A stretch of DNA of 57,085 bases. Origin: Mycobacterium sp. PSTR-4-N. Its GTDB lineage: Bacteria > Actinomycetota > Actinomycetes > Mycobacteriales > Mycobacteriaceae. The notes beneath the pieces are model-generated. The model worked only from the letters and a program-made list of their open reading frames with translations. It was not told the origin of the DNA and searched no databases. A program made the position numbers and the translations under genes. Shown piece after piece: positions 23,890 to 33,547 of this stretch. Where the stretch lies: assembly GCF_022348085.1 (NCBI RefSeq), contig NZ_JAKRFN010000032.1, positions 1 to 57,085 on the forward strand, read 5' to 3'. Each line of letters opens with the position of its first letter. The stretch's first letter is position 1.

Positions 23890-25455
23890 ATGGCCATGAA
23901 TCTGCGCCCCAACCATCCCGCAGGCCTACCGCTCGGGGAAATGGCTCGTCTCATCTCCGCGGTGCACGCCGAGGTCGACCCGCTGCCGCAGCTGCACCTG
24001 ACGGGAGTGACGCTGCGGGGCCAGGACGCCCGCCCGGGTGATCTGTTCGCCGCACTGCCGGGCGCACGCTCCCACGGAGCCCGCTACGCGGCCGACGCGG
24101 TGTCGCGCGGCGCCGTTGCGGTGCTGACTGACCACGACGGGCTGGCCGAGCTCTCGGCCGCCGGCGACATCGGTGTGCCGGTGCTGCTGCACGCGCACCC
24201 GCGCACGGTGCTGGGTGCGGCGGCGGCCGCCGTCTACGGGAATCCGTCGACGCGATTGCGCGTCATCGGGGTCACCGGTACGTCGGGCAAGACCACCACC
24301 ACCTACCTGATCGAGGCCGGTCTGCGGGCGGCCGGGCGGGTGGCCGGGCTGATCGGCACCGTCGGGGTCCGCATCGACGGCCGCGACGAGGCCGGCGGAT
24401 TGACCACCCCCGAAGCACCCGATCTGCAGGCGCTGTTCGCGGTCATGCTCGAGCGCGGAGTCGACACCGTGGTGATGGAGGTGTCCAGCCATGCGCTGAC
24501 TCTCGGCCGGGTGGACGGCACGTCGTTCGCCGTCGGCGGCTTCACCAACCTGTCCCGCGACCACCTCGACTTCCACTCCACGATGGAGGAGTACTTCGAG
24601 GCCAAGGCCAAACTGTTCGATCCCGCGTCGCCGACGCATGCCGCCGAGGCGGTGATCTGCGTCGACGACGAGTGGGGTCGTGCGATGGCACGCCGCGCCG
24701 ACACCGCGGTCACGGTCGCGCTGCAGGCGACGCCGGCCGGCACCGCCGACTGGTCTGTCGAGCAGATCCGGACCGAGTCCGTCGATGGACCCGGTGGCGT
24801 CCAGGACTTCGTCGTCGTCGACCCGGCCGGGGTGCACCACGGTGTCGAGATCGGCCTGCCGGGTCGCTACAACATCGCCAACGCCGCGCTGGCGCTGGCG
24901 CTGCTCGACGCGGTGGGGGTGTCGCCCGAGCAGGCGGTGCCCGGCCTGCGGGCGGCGACGGTGCCGGGACGGCTGGAGAGGGTGGACCGCGGGCAGCCGT
25001 TCTTGGCGGTCGTCGACTACGCCCACAAGCCGGGGGCGCTGGAGGCGGTGCTCGAGACGCTGCGCAGCCACTGCGCCGGCCGGCTCGCCGTCGTGTTCGG
25101 AGCGGGCGGTAACCGAGATGCGGGCAAGCGTTTCCCGATGGGAGAGGTCGCCGCGGGGCTGGCCGACCTCGTGGTGGTCACCGACGACAACCCTCGCGAT
25201 GAGGAGCCCTCGGACATCAGGGCCGCGATCGTGGCCGGCACCGCGGGTGGGCGTGCCGAGGTGGTCGAGATCGGCGAGCGCCGGGCGGCGATCGATCACG
25301 CGGTGGCGTGGGCGCGGGAGGGTGATGTGGTGCTGATCGCGGGCAAGGGCCACGAGACGGGCCAGACCAGCCGGGGTGTCACCCGCCCGTTCGACGACCG
25401 CGCGGAGCTCGCCGCCGCGCTCGATGCGCTCACCGCGGGGAGACAGAGCCGATGA
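23890..25455 (+). CDS. murE: UDP-MurNAc-L-Ala-D-Glu:meso-DAP ligase
   Basis: A 521-residue Mur ligase. The ATP-binding loop is VTGTSGKTTTTYL. The DNPR motif in VVTDDNPRDE specifies meso-diaminopimelate rather than lysine. The acidic metal-binding region and the FTNLSRDHLDFH motif are intact. The start is ATG 23890, with ATG 23896 a second option. TACTGT at 23881-23886 could be an internal -10 in the 46-bp gap after pbpB. The stop overlaps murF (ATGA). Confidence 0.96.
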   Translation: MAMNLRPNHPAGLPLGEMARLISAVHAEVDPLPQLHLTGVTLRGQDARPGDLFAALPGARSHGARYAADAVSRGAVAVLTDHDGLAELSAAGDIGVPVLLHAHPRTVLGAAAAAVYGNPSTRLRVIGVTGTSGKTTTTYLIEAGLRAAGRVAGLIGTVGVRIDGRDEAGGLTTPEAPDLQALFAVMLERGVDTVVMEVSSHALTLGRVDGTSFAVGGFTNLSRDHLDFHSTMEEYFEAKAKLFDPASPTHAAEAVICVDDEWGRAMARRADTAVTVALQATPAGTADWSVEQIRTESVDGPGGVQDFVVVDPAGVHHGVEIGLPGRYNIANAALALALLDAVGVSPEQAVPGLRAATVPGRLERVDRGQPFLAVVDYAHKPGALEAVLETLRSHCAGRLAVVFGAGGNRDAGKRFPMGEVAAGLADLVVVTDDNPRDEEPSDIRAAIVAGTAGGRAEVVEIGERRAAIDHAVAWAREGDVVLIAGKGHETGQTSRGVTRPFDDRAELAAALDALTAGRQSR

Positions 25456-26936
25456 TCGAGCTGTCGCTGGCCCAGATCGCCGACATCGTGGGCGGCCGGC
25501 TCGCCGATGTCGGCGCCGAGGAGGCGGCCACGCTGCGCGTCACCGGGACCGTCGAATTCGACTCCCGCGCCGTCGGTCCGGGCAGTCTGTTCCTCGCGCT
25601 GCCGGGGGCGCGCTCCGACGGCCACGACTTCGCCGCGGCGGCGCTCGACGCCGGTGCGGTCGGCGTGCTCGCCGCGCGCCCGGTCGGGGTGCCCGCGGTC
25701 GTCGTCGACCCGGTCACCGCCGAGGACGGTGCGGCCAGCGTGCTCGAACACGATGCCGACGGGTCGGGCGCGGCGGTGCTGGCCGCGCTCGGCAGGTTGG
25801 CGGCCGCGGTGGCCGCCGAGCTGGCCGCCGACGGCCTGACGATCATCGGGATCACCGGATCGTCGGGTAAGACGTCGACCAAGGATCTGATCGCCGCCGT
25901 CCTCGCCCCGCTGGGTCAGGTGATCGCTCCGCCGGGATCGTTCAACAACGAGCTGGGTCATCCCTGGACGGTGTTGCGGGCGACCGCCGACACCGACTTC
26001 CTCGTTCTCGAGATGTCGGCGCGCCACCGCGGCAACATCGCCGCGCTCGCGCGGATCGCGCGCCCGTCGATCGCGGTGGTGCTCAACGTGGGCACCGCCC
26101 ACCTCGGTGAGTTCGGTTCGCGGGAGGCGATCGCGGCGACGAAATCTGAGCTGCCGCAATCTGTTCCGTCGTCCGGTGTGGTGATCCTCAATGCCGACGA
26201 CTCGATCGTGGCGAAGATGGCCGAGGTGACGCAGGCGCGCGTCGTGCGGGTCGGGCGCGCCGACTCCTCCGACACCACCGTCGATGTATGGGCCGACGAT
26301 GTCAGCCTCGACGCGCTCGCGCGCCCGGAGTTCACGCTGCACACCGCCGACGGGCAGGTCGGCGTCTCGCTGGCGGTGCACGGTGACCACCAGGTCTCGA
26401 ATGCGCTGTGCGCGGCCGCGGTGGCGCTGGAGTGCGGGGCGTCGTTGACCCAGATCGCGGACGCGCTGGCAGGCGCCGGACCCGTGTCGGCGCAGCGGAT
26501 GGCGGTCACCACCCGCAGCGACGGCGTGACGATCATCAACGACGCCTACAACGCCAACCCCGACTCGATGAGCGCCGGCCTCAAGGCGCTGGCGTGGATG
26601 GGTCGCGAAGGCCGCACGTGGGCGGTGCTCGGTGAGATGGGCGAGCTCGGCGAGGACTCGATTACCGAGCACGACCGCATCGGGCGGTTGGCCGTGCGCT
26701 TAGATGTCTCTCGACTCATCGTCGTCGGAACCGGGAGGCCTATGAGCGCCATGTTCAACGGCGCGGTGATGGAGGGCTCCTGGGGCTCGGAGGCCACGCC
26801 GGTCGCCGATGCCGAGGCCGCGCTCGATGTGCTGCGCGCGGAGTTGCAGCCCGGCGACGTGGTGCTGGTCAAGGCGTCCCGAGCCGCCGGGCTGGACGCT
26901 GTGGCCGATGCGCTGATCGCCGAGGACGGCCGATGA
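25452..26936 (+). CDS. murF: UDP-MurNAc-tripeptide:D-Ala-D-Ala ligase
   Basis: A 494-residue Mur ligase that adds the D-Ala-D-Ala dipeptide. It has the ATP loop ITGSSGKTSTKDL, the middle-domain signature VLNVGTAHLGEFGS and the C-terminal domain motif INDAYNANPDSM. It is coupled to murE and murX through ATGA overlaps. Confidence 0.96.
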   Translation: MIELSLAQIADIVGGRLADVGAEEAATLRVTGTVEFDSRAVGPGSLFLALPGARSDGHDFAAAALDAGAVGVLAARPVGVPAVVVDPVTAEDGAASVLEHDADGSGAAVLAALGRLAAAVAAELAADGLTIIGITGSSGKTSTKDLIAAVLAPLGQVIAPPGSFNNELGHPWTVLRATADTDFLVLEMSARHRGNIAALARIARPSIAVVLNVGTAHLGEFGSREAIAATKSELPQSVPSSGVVILNADDSIVAKMAEVTQARVVRVGRADSSDTTVDVWADDVSLDALARPEFTLHTADGQVGVSLAVHGDHQVSNALCAAAVALECGASLTQIADALAGAGPVSAQRMAVTTRSDGVTIINDAYNANPDSMSAGLKALAWMGREGRTWAVLGEMGELGEDSITEHDRIGRLAVRLDVSRLIVVGTGRPMSAMFNGAVMEGSWGSEATPVADAEAALDVLRAELQPGDVVLVKASRAAGLDAVADALIAEDGR

Positions 26937-28012
26937 GGCAGATCCTGATCGCGGTCGGGATCGCGCTCTTCGTGTCGATCCTGCTCACCCCGGTGCTGAT
27001 CCGGCTGTTCACCCGGCAGGGTTTCGGTCACGAGATCCGCGAGGACGGTCCGCCCAGCCACGCCAAGAAGCGGGGCACGCCGTCGATGGGCGGTGTCGCG
27101 ATCGTCGCCGGCATCTGGGCCAGCTACTTCGGCACGCATCTGGTCGGCGTGGTGATCGACGGCAAGGGGCCGTCGGCGTCAGGGCTGCTCGTACTCGGCC
27201 TGGCCACCGCGTTGGGCGTCGTCGGGTTCGTCGACGATCTGATCAAGTTGCGCCGCGCCCGCAACCTCGGGCTGAACAAGACGGCCAAGACCGTCGGCAT
27301 CCTGGTCGCCGCCGTGCTGTTCGGTGTGCTCGCGCTGCAGTTCCGCAACGCCGACGGCCTGACCCCCGGCAGCGCGGAACTGTCCTACGTGCGGGAGATC
27401 GCCACGGTCACGCTGGCCCCGGCGATCTTCGTGCTGTTCTGCGTGGTGGTCGTGAGCGCCTGGTCGAACGCGGTGAACTTCACCGATGGCCTGGACGGGT
27501 TGGCCGCCGGCGCGATGGCGATGGTGTGTGCCGCCTACGTGCTGATCACGTTCTGGCAGTTCCGCAACGCGTGCGCCACCAGCCCGGGCCTGGGCTGCTA
27601 CAACGTGCGGGACCCGCTGGATCTGGCGATCATCGCTGCGGCCACCGCCGGGGCGTGCATCGGCTTCCTGTGGTGGAACGCCGCCCCGGCCAAGATCTTC
27701 ATGGGCGACACCGGGTCGCTGGCTCTGGGCGGCATCATCGCCGGCCTGTCGGTGACCAGCCGCACCGAGATGCTCGCGGTGGTGCTGGGCGCGCTGTTCG
27801 TCGCCGAGGTCACCTCGGTGGTGGTGCAGATCATGGCGTTCCGCACCACGGGCCGCCGGGTGTTCCGGATGGCGCCGTTCCATCATCACTTCGAGTTGGT
27901 GGGCTGGGCGGAGACCACGGTGATCATCCGGTTCTGGCTGCTGACCGCGATCGCGTGCGGGCTCGGGGTGGCGCTGTTCTACAGCGAGTGGCTGACGACC
28001 GTCGGGGCGTGA
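26933..28012 (+). CDS. murX: Phospho-MurNAc-pentapeptide transferase (translocase I)
   Basis: A 359-residue polytopic enzyme that transfers phospho-MurNAc-pentapeptide to decaprenyl phosphate, forming lipid I. Visible motifs are FVDDLIKLRRARN, NFTDGLDGLAAG, FMGDTGSLALGG and PFHHHFELVGW, which hold the catalytic aspartates and the HHH motif. About ten hydrophobic helices are apparent. The ATG overlaps the murF stop. Confidence 0.96.
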   Translation: MRQILIAVGIALFVSILLTPVLIRLFTRQGFGHEIREDGPPSHAKKRGTPSMGGVAIVAGIWASYFGTHLVGVVIDGKGPSASGLLVLGLATALGVVGFVDDLIKLRRARNLGLNKTAKTVGILVAAVLFGVLALQFRNADGLTPGSAELSYVREIATVTLAPAIFVLFCVVVVSAWSNAVNFTDGLDGLAAGAMAMVCAAYVLITFWQFRNACATSPGLGCYNVRDPLDLAIIAAATAGACIGFLWWNAAPAKIFMGDTGSLALGGIIAGLSVTSRTEMLAVVLGALFVAEVTSVVVQIMAFRTTGRRVFRMAPFHHHFELVGWAETTVIIRFWLLTAIACGLGVALFYSEWLTTVGA

Positions 28013-28013
28013 G

Positions 28014-29456
28014 GTGAGCGACGTCATCGCACCCGGCGCCGCGGTGCTGGTCGTGGGCGCCGGCATCACCGGCCGCGCGGTGCTGGCGGCGCTGACGCCG
28101 CTGGGCGCGCGCGCCACCCTCACCGACGACAGCCCGTCGGCCCTGACGGCCTACGCGCAGCAGGGTGGCGCGGTCGTCGACCCGGCCGGCGCCGCCGCGA
28201 CCATCGCGGAGTTCGATCTCGTCGTCGTCAGCCCCGGCATCCGGCCGGAGGGCGCGGTGCCCGCCGCGGCCGCGGCGGCCGGCGTCCCGGTGTGGGGTGA
28301 CGTCGAGCTCGCCTGGCGGCTGGACCGGGCCGGGCACTACGGGCCGCCCAAGACGTGGCTGGTCGTGACCGGCACCAACGGCAAGACCACGACGACGTCG
28401 ATGCTGCACGCGACGCTGTGCGCCGCGGGCCGGCGCTCGGCGCTGTGCGGCAACATCGGCGAGCCGGTACTGGCAGTGTTGGACCAGCCCGTCGACGTGC
28501 TGGCCGTCGAGCTGTCCAGCTTCCAGCTTCACTGGGCGCCGTCGGTGCACCCGGATGCGGGCGCAGTGCTCAACGTGGCGGAAGACCACCTGGACTGGCA
28601 CGGCTCGCTCGAGGCCTACGCCCAGGACAAGGCGCGGGCGCTGACCGGGCCGATCGCCGTGGGTGGTGTGGACGATCCGATCGCGGCGGCGCTGCTGGCC
28701 GACTGCGCCGCGCCGACCCGGGTCGGCTTCCGGCTCGGTGAACCGGGCCCCGGTGAGCTGGGTGTGGCCGACGGTCATCTTATCGACAACGCGTTCGCCG
28801 AGGGTCTGGTGCTGGCCGAGGCCGCGCGGGTCCCGGTGGCCGGCCCGGTGGGTGTGCTGAACGCGTTGGCGGCCGCGGCGCTCGCGCGGGCGGTCGAGGT
28901 GCCCGCCGCCGCGGTGGCGCAGGCGCTCGAGACGTTCGCGGTGGGCCGGCACCGCGCCGAGGTGGTGGCCGTGGCCGACGGGGTGACCTACGTCGACGAT
29001 TCCAAGGCCACCAATCCGCACGCCGCCCGCGCGTCGATCAGCGCCTTCCCCCGGGTCGTCTGGGTCGCCGGCGGTCTACTCAAAGGCGCCTCGGTCGACG
29101 AGCTGCTGGTCGCGGTGGCGAACCGCCTGGTCGGAGTCGTTCTGCTGGGCCGCGACCGGGCGGTCGTGGCGCAGGCGCTGGCACGACACGCGCCGGATGT
29201 CCCCGTTGTCGAGGTGCTGACGGGGGAGGATTCTGGGGTGGTTGAGAAAGCTGTGACAGGTGTGACTCACGCTCGGGCGGGTGACGGTCCGGTGGCCGAC
29301 GCCGTCATGGCGGCCGTCGTGGACGCTGCGCGCGGTCTCGCCGGACCCGGCGACACGGTGCTGCTCGCACCGGCAGGCGCCTCCTTCGACCAGTTCCGCA
29401 GCTACGGGCACCGGGGCGACACGTTCGCCGCGGCCGTACGCGCAGCGCTCCGATAG
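28014..29456 (+). CDS. murD: UDP-MurNAc-L-alanine:D-glutamate ligase
   Basis: A 480-residue Mur ligase. It has an N-terminal Rossmann start (VLVVGAGITGRAVL), the ATP loop VVTGTNGKTTTTSM, the middle-domain LNVAEDHLDWHG and the C-terminal DDSKATNPHAAR motif. The GTG start is 1 bp after the murX stop. Length is within a few residues of the M. tuberculosis enzyme. Confidence 0.96.
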   Translation: MSDVIAPGAAVLVVGAGITGRAVLAALTPLGARATLTDDSPSALTAYAQQGGAVVDPAGAAATIAEFDLVVVSPGIRPEGAVPAAAAAAGVPVWGDVELAWRLDRAGHYGPPKTWLVVTGTNGKTTTTSMLHATLCAAGRRSALCGNIGEPVLAVLDQPVDVLAVELSSFQLHWAPSVHPDAGAVLNVAEDHLDWHGSLEAYAQDKARALTGPIAVGGVDDPIAAALLADCAAPTRVGFRLGEPGPGELGVADGHLIDNAFAEGLVLAEAARVPVAGPVGVLNALAAAALARAVEVPAAAVAQALETFAVGRHRAEVVAVADGVTYVDDSKATNPHAARASISAFPRVVWVAGGLLKGASVDELLVAVANRLVGVVLLGRDRAVVAQALARHAPDVPVVEVLTGEDSGVVEKAVTGVTHARAGDGPVADAVMAAVVDAARGLAGPGDTVLLAPAGASFDQFRSYGHRGDTFAAAVRAALR

Positions 29457-29466
29457 CGGGTCACCG

Positions 29467-31017
29467 ATGAGCGCGATCCTCGCCCGGCTGCGCCACCGGC
29501 GCGCCAACCCCGCGGCCGACGATACGGGGACCGCCCTGCCTGCGCTGACCGCGGGGAAGTCGTCCACGTCGTCCTCGCACGACTCCGGCGGCGCCGCGAC
29601 CGCACCGCGCACCCGCGTCGGAGCCTGGCTGGACCGGCCGATGACGTCGTTCCACCTGATCATCGCCGTGACCGCGCTGCTCATCACGATGGGCTTGACG
29701 ATGGTGCTGTCGGCCTCGGGTGTCTACTCCTACGACATGGACGGCTCGCCGTGGGCGGTCTTCGGCAAGCAGGTGCTGTGGACGGCGATCGGCCTGCTCG
29801 CGTTCTACATCGCGATGCGCACGCCGGTGGCGGTGATGCGCCGCTTCGCGTTCAGCAGCTTCCTGTTCACGATCGTGCTGCTCGTCCTGGTGCTCATCCC
29901 CGGCATCGGCAAAGAGGCCAACGGGTCGCGCGGCTGGTTCGTCGTCGCCGGATTCTCCATGCAGCCGTCGGAGCTGGCCAAGATCGCGTTGGCGGTGTGG
30001 GGTGCGCACCTGCTGGCGGCGCGCCGCATGGAGCAGGCCTCGCTCAAAGAGATGCTGGTGCCGCTGGTGCCGGTCGCGGTGATCGCGCTGGCCCTGGTGG
30101 TTTCCCAGCCGGATCTCGGGCAGACGATGTCGATGGGTGTGATCCTGCTCGGTCTGCTCTGGTACGCCGGCCTCCCGCTGCGGGTGTTCCTCACCTCGCT
30201 GGGCGCGGTCGTCGTGTCGGGTGCGGTGCTGGCCATGACGGCCGGCTACCGGTCGGCGCGCGTGCAGGCCTGGCTCAACCCGGGCGCCGATGCCCAGGGT
30301 ATGGGCTACCAGTCCCGCCAGGCCCGCTTCGCGCTGGCCAACGGCGGCGTGTTCGGCGACGGTCTGGGCCAGGGCACCGCGAAGTGGAACTACCTGCCCA
30401 ACGCCCACAACGACTTCATCTTCGCCATCGTCGGCGAGGAACTCGGCTTCATCGGCGCGGCCGGGCTGCTGTGTCTGTTCGGCCTGTTCGCCTACACCGG
30501 CATGCGTATCGCGCGACGGTCCGCGGACCCGTTCCTGCGGCTGCTCACCGCGACGGCCACGCTGTGGGTGCTCTCGCAGGTCTTCATCAACGTGGGCTAT
30601 GTCGTCGGCCTGCTTCCGGTCACCGGGCTGCAGCTGCCCCTGATCTCCGCCGGAGGCACGTCCACGGCCACGACGCTGTTGATGATCGGCATCATGGCCA
30701 ACGCCGCGCGCCACGAACCGCAGGCCGTCGCCGCGTTGCGCGCCGGCCGCGACGACCGGGTCAACCGGCTCTTGCGTCTGCCGCTGCCCGCCCCCTACGT
30801 GCCCACCCGCACCGAGGCGCTGCGTGACCGCCTGAAGACCCGCTCGGGCCGCAACGCCCGGCAGGCCACCAAGCCCGGCTCCACGCCCGCGAAAGCTGCG
30901 CGGTCGCGATCGGCCAAGCGCCCGGTGCGCTCGGCCACCCCACCCGTCGGTTATGGTGCTGGCCAGCGCAATCAGGGCCGACGGGCTCGCACACTGGAAG
31001 GTCAACGTCACGGGTGA
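29467..31017 (+). CDS. ftsW: Septal peptidoglycan glycosyltransferase FtsW (SEDS)
   Basis: A 516-residue SEDS protein. About 55 cytoplasmic residues precede some ten transmembrane helices. Family motifs include GSRGWFVVAGFSMQPSELAK and LPNAHNDFIFAIVGEELG; the latter region contains the periplasmic loop needed for polymerase activity. The C-terminal tail is long and basic, as in mycobacterial FtsW, which binds FtsZ. ATG 29467 was chosen over upstream in-frame starts that lie inside murD. The stop overlaps murG (GTGA). Confidence 0.95.
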   Translation: MSAILARLRHRRANPAADDTGTALPALTAGKSSTSSSHDSGGAATAPRTRVGAWLDRPMTSFHLIIAVTALLITMGLTMVLSASGVYSYDMDGSPWAVFGKQVLWTAIGLLAFYIAMRTPVAVMRRFAFSSFLFTIVLLVLVLIPGIGKEANGSRGWFVVAGFSMQPSELAKIALAVWGAHLLAARRMEQASLKEMLVPLVPVAVIALALVVSQPDLGQTMSMGVILLGLLWYAGLPLRVFLTSLGAVVVSGAVLAMTAGYRSARVQAWLNPGADAQGMGYQSRQARFALANGGVFGDGLGQGTAKWNYLPNAHNDFIFAIVGEELGFIGAAGLLCLFGLFAYTGMRIARRSADPFLRLLTATATLWVLSQVFINVGYVVGLLPVTGLQLPLISAGGTSTATTLLMIGIMANAARHEPQAVAALRAGRDDRVNRLLRLPLPAPYVPTRTEALRDRLKTRSGRNARQATKPGSTPAKAARSRSAKRPVRSATPPVGYGAGQRNQGRRARTLEGQRHG

Positions 31018-32138
31018 GCGGTATCTCCGTGGTTCTCGCCGGCGGCGGCACCGCCGGTCACGTCGAACCCGCGATGGCCGTTGCCGATGCGCTCACCGCG
31101 CTCGATGCGAGCGTGCGGATCACCGCGTTGGGCACGGCCCGCGGCTTGGAGACCAGGCTGGTGCCCGAGCGTGGCTACCGCCTGGAGCTGATCACCCCCG
31201 TTCCGTTGCCCCGTAAACCATCGGCGGATCTGGCGAGGCTGCCGCTGCGGGTGCGCCAGGCGGTCCGGCAGACGCGGGCGATCTTCGACGACGTCGCGGC
31301 CGACGTCGTCATCGGCTTCGGCGGCTACGTCGCGGTCCCGGCCTACCTGGCGGCGCGCAGCGTACGTCCGGGCCGGCGCGTCCCGGTCGTCGTGCACGAG
31401 GCCAACGCCAGCGCCGGCTGGGCGAACCGGGTGGGGGTCCGTTCGGCCGCCCGTGTCCTCGCCGCGGTGCCCGACCCGGGGTTGGGTCCGGTCGAGGTCG
31501 TCGGGGTGCCGGTCCGCGACACGATCACGGCGCTGGACCGTGCCGCCTTGCGGGCGGAGGCGCGCGCGTTCTTCGGCTTCTCCGACGACGACACGGTGCT
31601 GCTGGTCTTCGGCGGCTCCCAGGGTGCGCAGTCGTTGAACCGCGCGGTGGCGGGGGCCGCGGAAGCCCTTGCGCGGCAGAGCATCGCGGTGCTGCACGCA
31701 CACGGGCCCAAGAACACGCTGGATCTGCGGACCCCGGCGCCCGGCGATCCGCCGTACCTGGCGGTGCCGTACCTGGACCGCATGGATCTGGCCTATGCGG
31801 CCGCCGATCTGGCGATCTGCCGCTCCGGTGCGATGACGGTGGCGGAAGTGAGCGCCGTCGGCCTGCCCGCGGTGTACGTGCCGTTGCCGATCGGCAACGG
31901 CGAGCAGCGGCTCAATGCGCTGCCGGTCGTGACCGCCGGCGGGGGACTGCTGGTCGAGGATCGCGACCTCACCCCCGACCTCGTCGCCACCACGGTCGCC
32001 GGGCTGCTGACCGACGGGGCCCGCCTGGCCGCGATGACGGCCGCGGCGAAGCTGGCCGGACATCCCGACGCGGCGCGTCGGGTGGCCGAGGTGGCGCTCG
32101 AGGTGGCCCTGGCGCACAGCGGGCGGGTCCGAGGATGA
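31014..32138 (+). CDS. murG: UDP-GlcNAc:lipid I N-acetylglucosaminyltransferase
   Basis: A 374-residue GT28 enzyme that converts lipid I to lipid II on the inner membrane face. The N-terminal G-loop GGGTAGHVEPAMAVAD and second glycine-rich loop LVFGGSQGAQSLN are intact. The donor-binding ICRSGAMTVAEVSAVGLPAV is also visible. The GTG start overlaps the ftsW stop. Confidence 0.96.
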   Translation: MSGISVVLAGGGTAGHVEPAMAVADALTALDASVRITALGTARGLETRLVPERGYRLELITPVPLPRKPSADLARLPLRVRQAVRQTRAIFDDVAADVVIGFGGYVAVPAYLAARSVRPGRRVPVVVHEANASAGWANRVGVRSAARVLAAVPDPGLGPVEVVGVPVRDTITALDRAALRAEARAFFGFSDDDTVLLVFGGSQGAQSLNRAVAGAAEALARQSIAVLHAHGPKNTLDLRTPAPGDPPYLAVPYLDRMDLAYAAADLAICRSGAMTVAEVSAVGLPAVYVPLPIGNGEQRLNALPVVTAGGGLLVEDRDLTPDLVATTVAGLLTDGARLAAMTAAAKLAGHPDAARRVAEVALEVALAHSGRVRG

Positions 32139-33547
32139 GCACCGCGGCATTGCCCGCCGAGCTACAGCGGGTGCACATGGTCGGCATCGGCGGCGCCGGA
32201 ATGTCGGGTATCGCGCGCATTCTGCTCGACCGCGGCGGCCAGGTGTCCGGGTCGGACGCCAAGGAGTCGCGGGCGGTGCACGCGCTGAGGGCGCGCGGCG
32301 CGCAGGTCCGCATCGGTCACGACGCGTCGGCGCTGGACATGCTGCCCGGCGGACCGACCGCGGTGGTCACCACGCACGCCGCGATCCCGAAGACCAACCC
32401 GGAGTTGGTCGAGGCACGCCGGCGCGGGATTCCGGTCATCCTGCGGCCGGCCGTACTGGCCGAGTTGATGGCCGAGGACACGACGCTGATGGTGACCGGC
32501 ACGGCCGGCAAGACCACGACGACCTCGATGCTCATCGTGGCGTTGCAGCACTGTGGATTCGACCCGTCGTTCGCCGTCGGCGGTGACCTCGGCGAGCCCG
32601 GCACCAACGCCCACCACGGCAGCGGCGCCTATTTCGTGGCCGAGGCCGATGAGAGCGACGGCTCGCTGGTGCAGTACCGGCCCGACGTCGCGGTGGTCAC
32701 CAACATCGAGGCCGATCACCTGGACTTCTTCGGGTCCGAAGAGGCCTACGTCGCGGTGTTCGACGCATTCGCCGAGCGGTTGCGCCCCGGGGGAGCCGTG
32801 GTGGTGTGCACCGACGATCCCGGTGCGGCGGCTTTCGCCGAACGCACTGCGGCACTGGGCATCCGAGTGCTGCGCTACGGGTCTGGAACCCACGACGGCC
32901 TGGCCGGTGCACTGCTGGACTGGCGGCAGCGCGGCACCGGCGCGGTGGCCACGGTGGCGCTGGCGGGGGAGAGCAGCCCGCGCACCATGCGGCTGTCCGT
33001 CCCCGGACGGCACATGGCGCTCAACGCGCTGGCCGCGCTGCTGGCCGCCACACAGGTGGGCGCCACACCCGACGATGTCCTCGACGCGCTCGCAGAATTC
33101 GAAGGCGTGCGTAGGCGTTTCGAGTTGGTGGGTACCGCGGCCGGGGTGCGCGTCTTCGACGACTACGCCCACCATCCGACCAAGGTCACGGCCGCGCTGA
33201 CCGCGGTGCGCGCGCTGGTGGACGAGACCGGTGGCCGCTCAGTGGTGGTGTTCCAGCCACACTTGTATTCGCGCACAGCCACATTCGCACGCGAGTTCGG
33301 CGAAGCGTTGAGCTTGGCCGACGAGGTGTTCGTGCTCGACGTCTATGCCGCACGGGAGCAACCGCTGGCCGGTGTCAGCGGCGCCACGGTCGCCGAACAC
33401 GTCCGCGTACCGGTGCGATACCTGCCCGATTTCTCCACCGTCGCGGCAACCGTGGCGGCGGCGGCGCAGCCCGGAGACGTCGTGGTGACCATGGGTGCGG
33501 GCGATGTCACGTTGTTGGGTAACGAGATCCTGGCCCAGCTGCGATGA
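32135..33547 (+). CDS. murC: UDP-MurNAc:L-alanine ligase
   Basis: A 470-residue first-step Mur ligase. Visible elements are HMVGIGGAGMSGIARIL at the N-terminus, the ATP loop MVTGTAGKTTTTSM, EADESDGSL, NIEADHLDFFG and the C-terminal DDYAHHPTKV. It is coupled to murG and ftsQ through ATGA overlaps. Confidence 0.96.
   Translation: MSTAALPAELQRVHMVGIGGAGMSGIARILLDRGGQVSGSDAKESRAVHALRARGAQVRIGHDASALDMLPGGPTAVVTTHAAIPKTNPELVEARRRGIPVILRPAVLAELMAEDTTLMVTGTAGKTTTTSMLIVALQHCGFDPSFAVGGDLGEPGTNAHHGSGAYFVAEADESDGSLVQYRPDVAVVTNIEADHLDFFGSEEAYVAVFDAFAERLRPGGAVVVCTDDPGAAAFAERTAALGIRVLRYGSGTHDGLAGALLDWRQRGTGAVATVALAGESSPRTMRLSVPGRHMALNALAALLAATQVGATPDDVLDALAEFEGVRRRFELVGTAAGVRVFDDYAHHPTKVTAALTAVRALVDETGGRSVVVFQPHLYSRTATFAREFGEALSLADEVFVLDVYAAREQPLAGVSGATVAEHVRVPVRYLPDFSTVAATVAAAAQPGDVVVTMGAGDVTLLGNEILAQLR

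Noticed and set aside
21744..23954. Minus-strand open frame of over 700 codons opposite pbpB.
   Set aside because: Antisense to an intact penicillin-binding protein; no start signal or recognisable domain.
29461..31011. Long minus-strand open frame over ftsW.
   Set aside because: Shadow of a clear SEDS gene; composition is dominated by Arg/Gln/His/Gly with no hydrophobic or motif structure.
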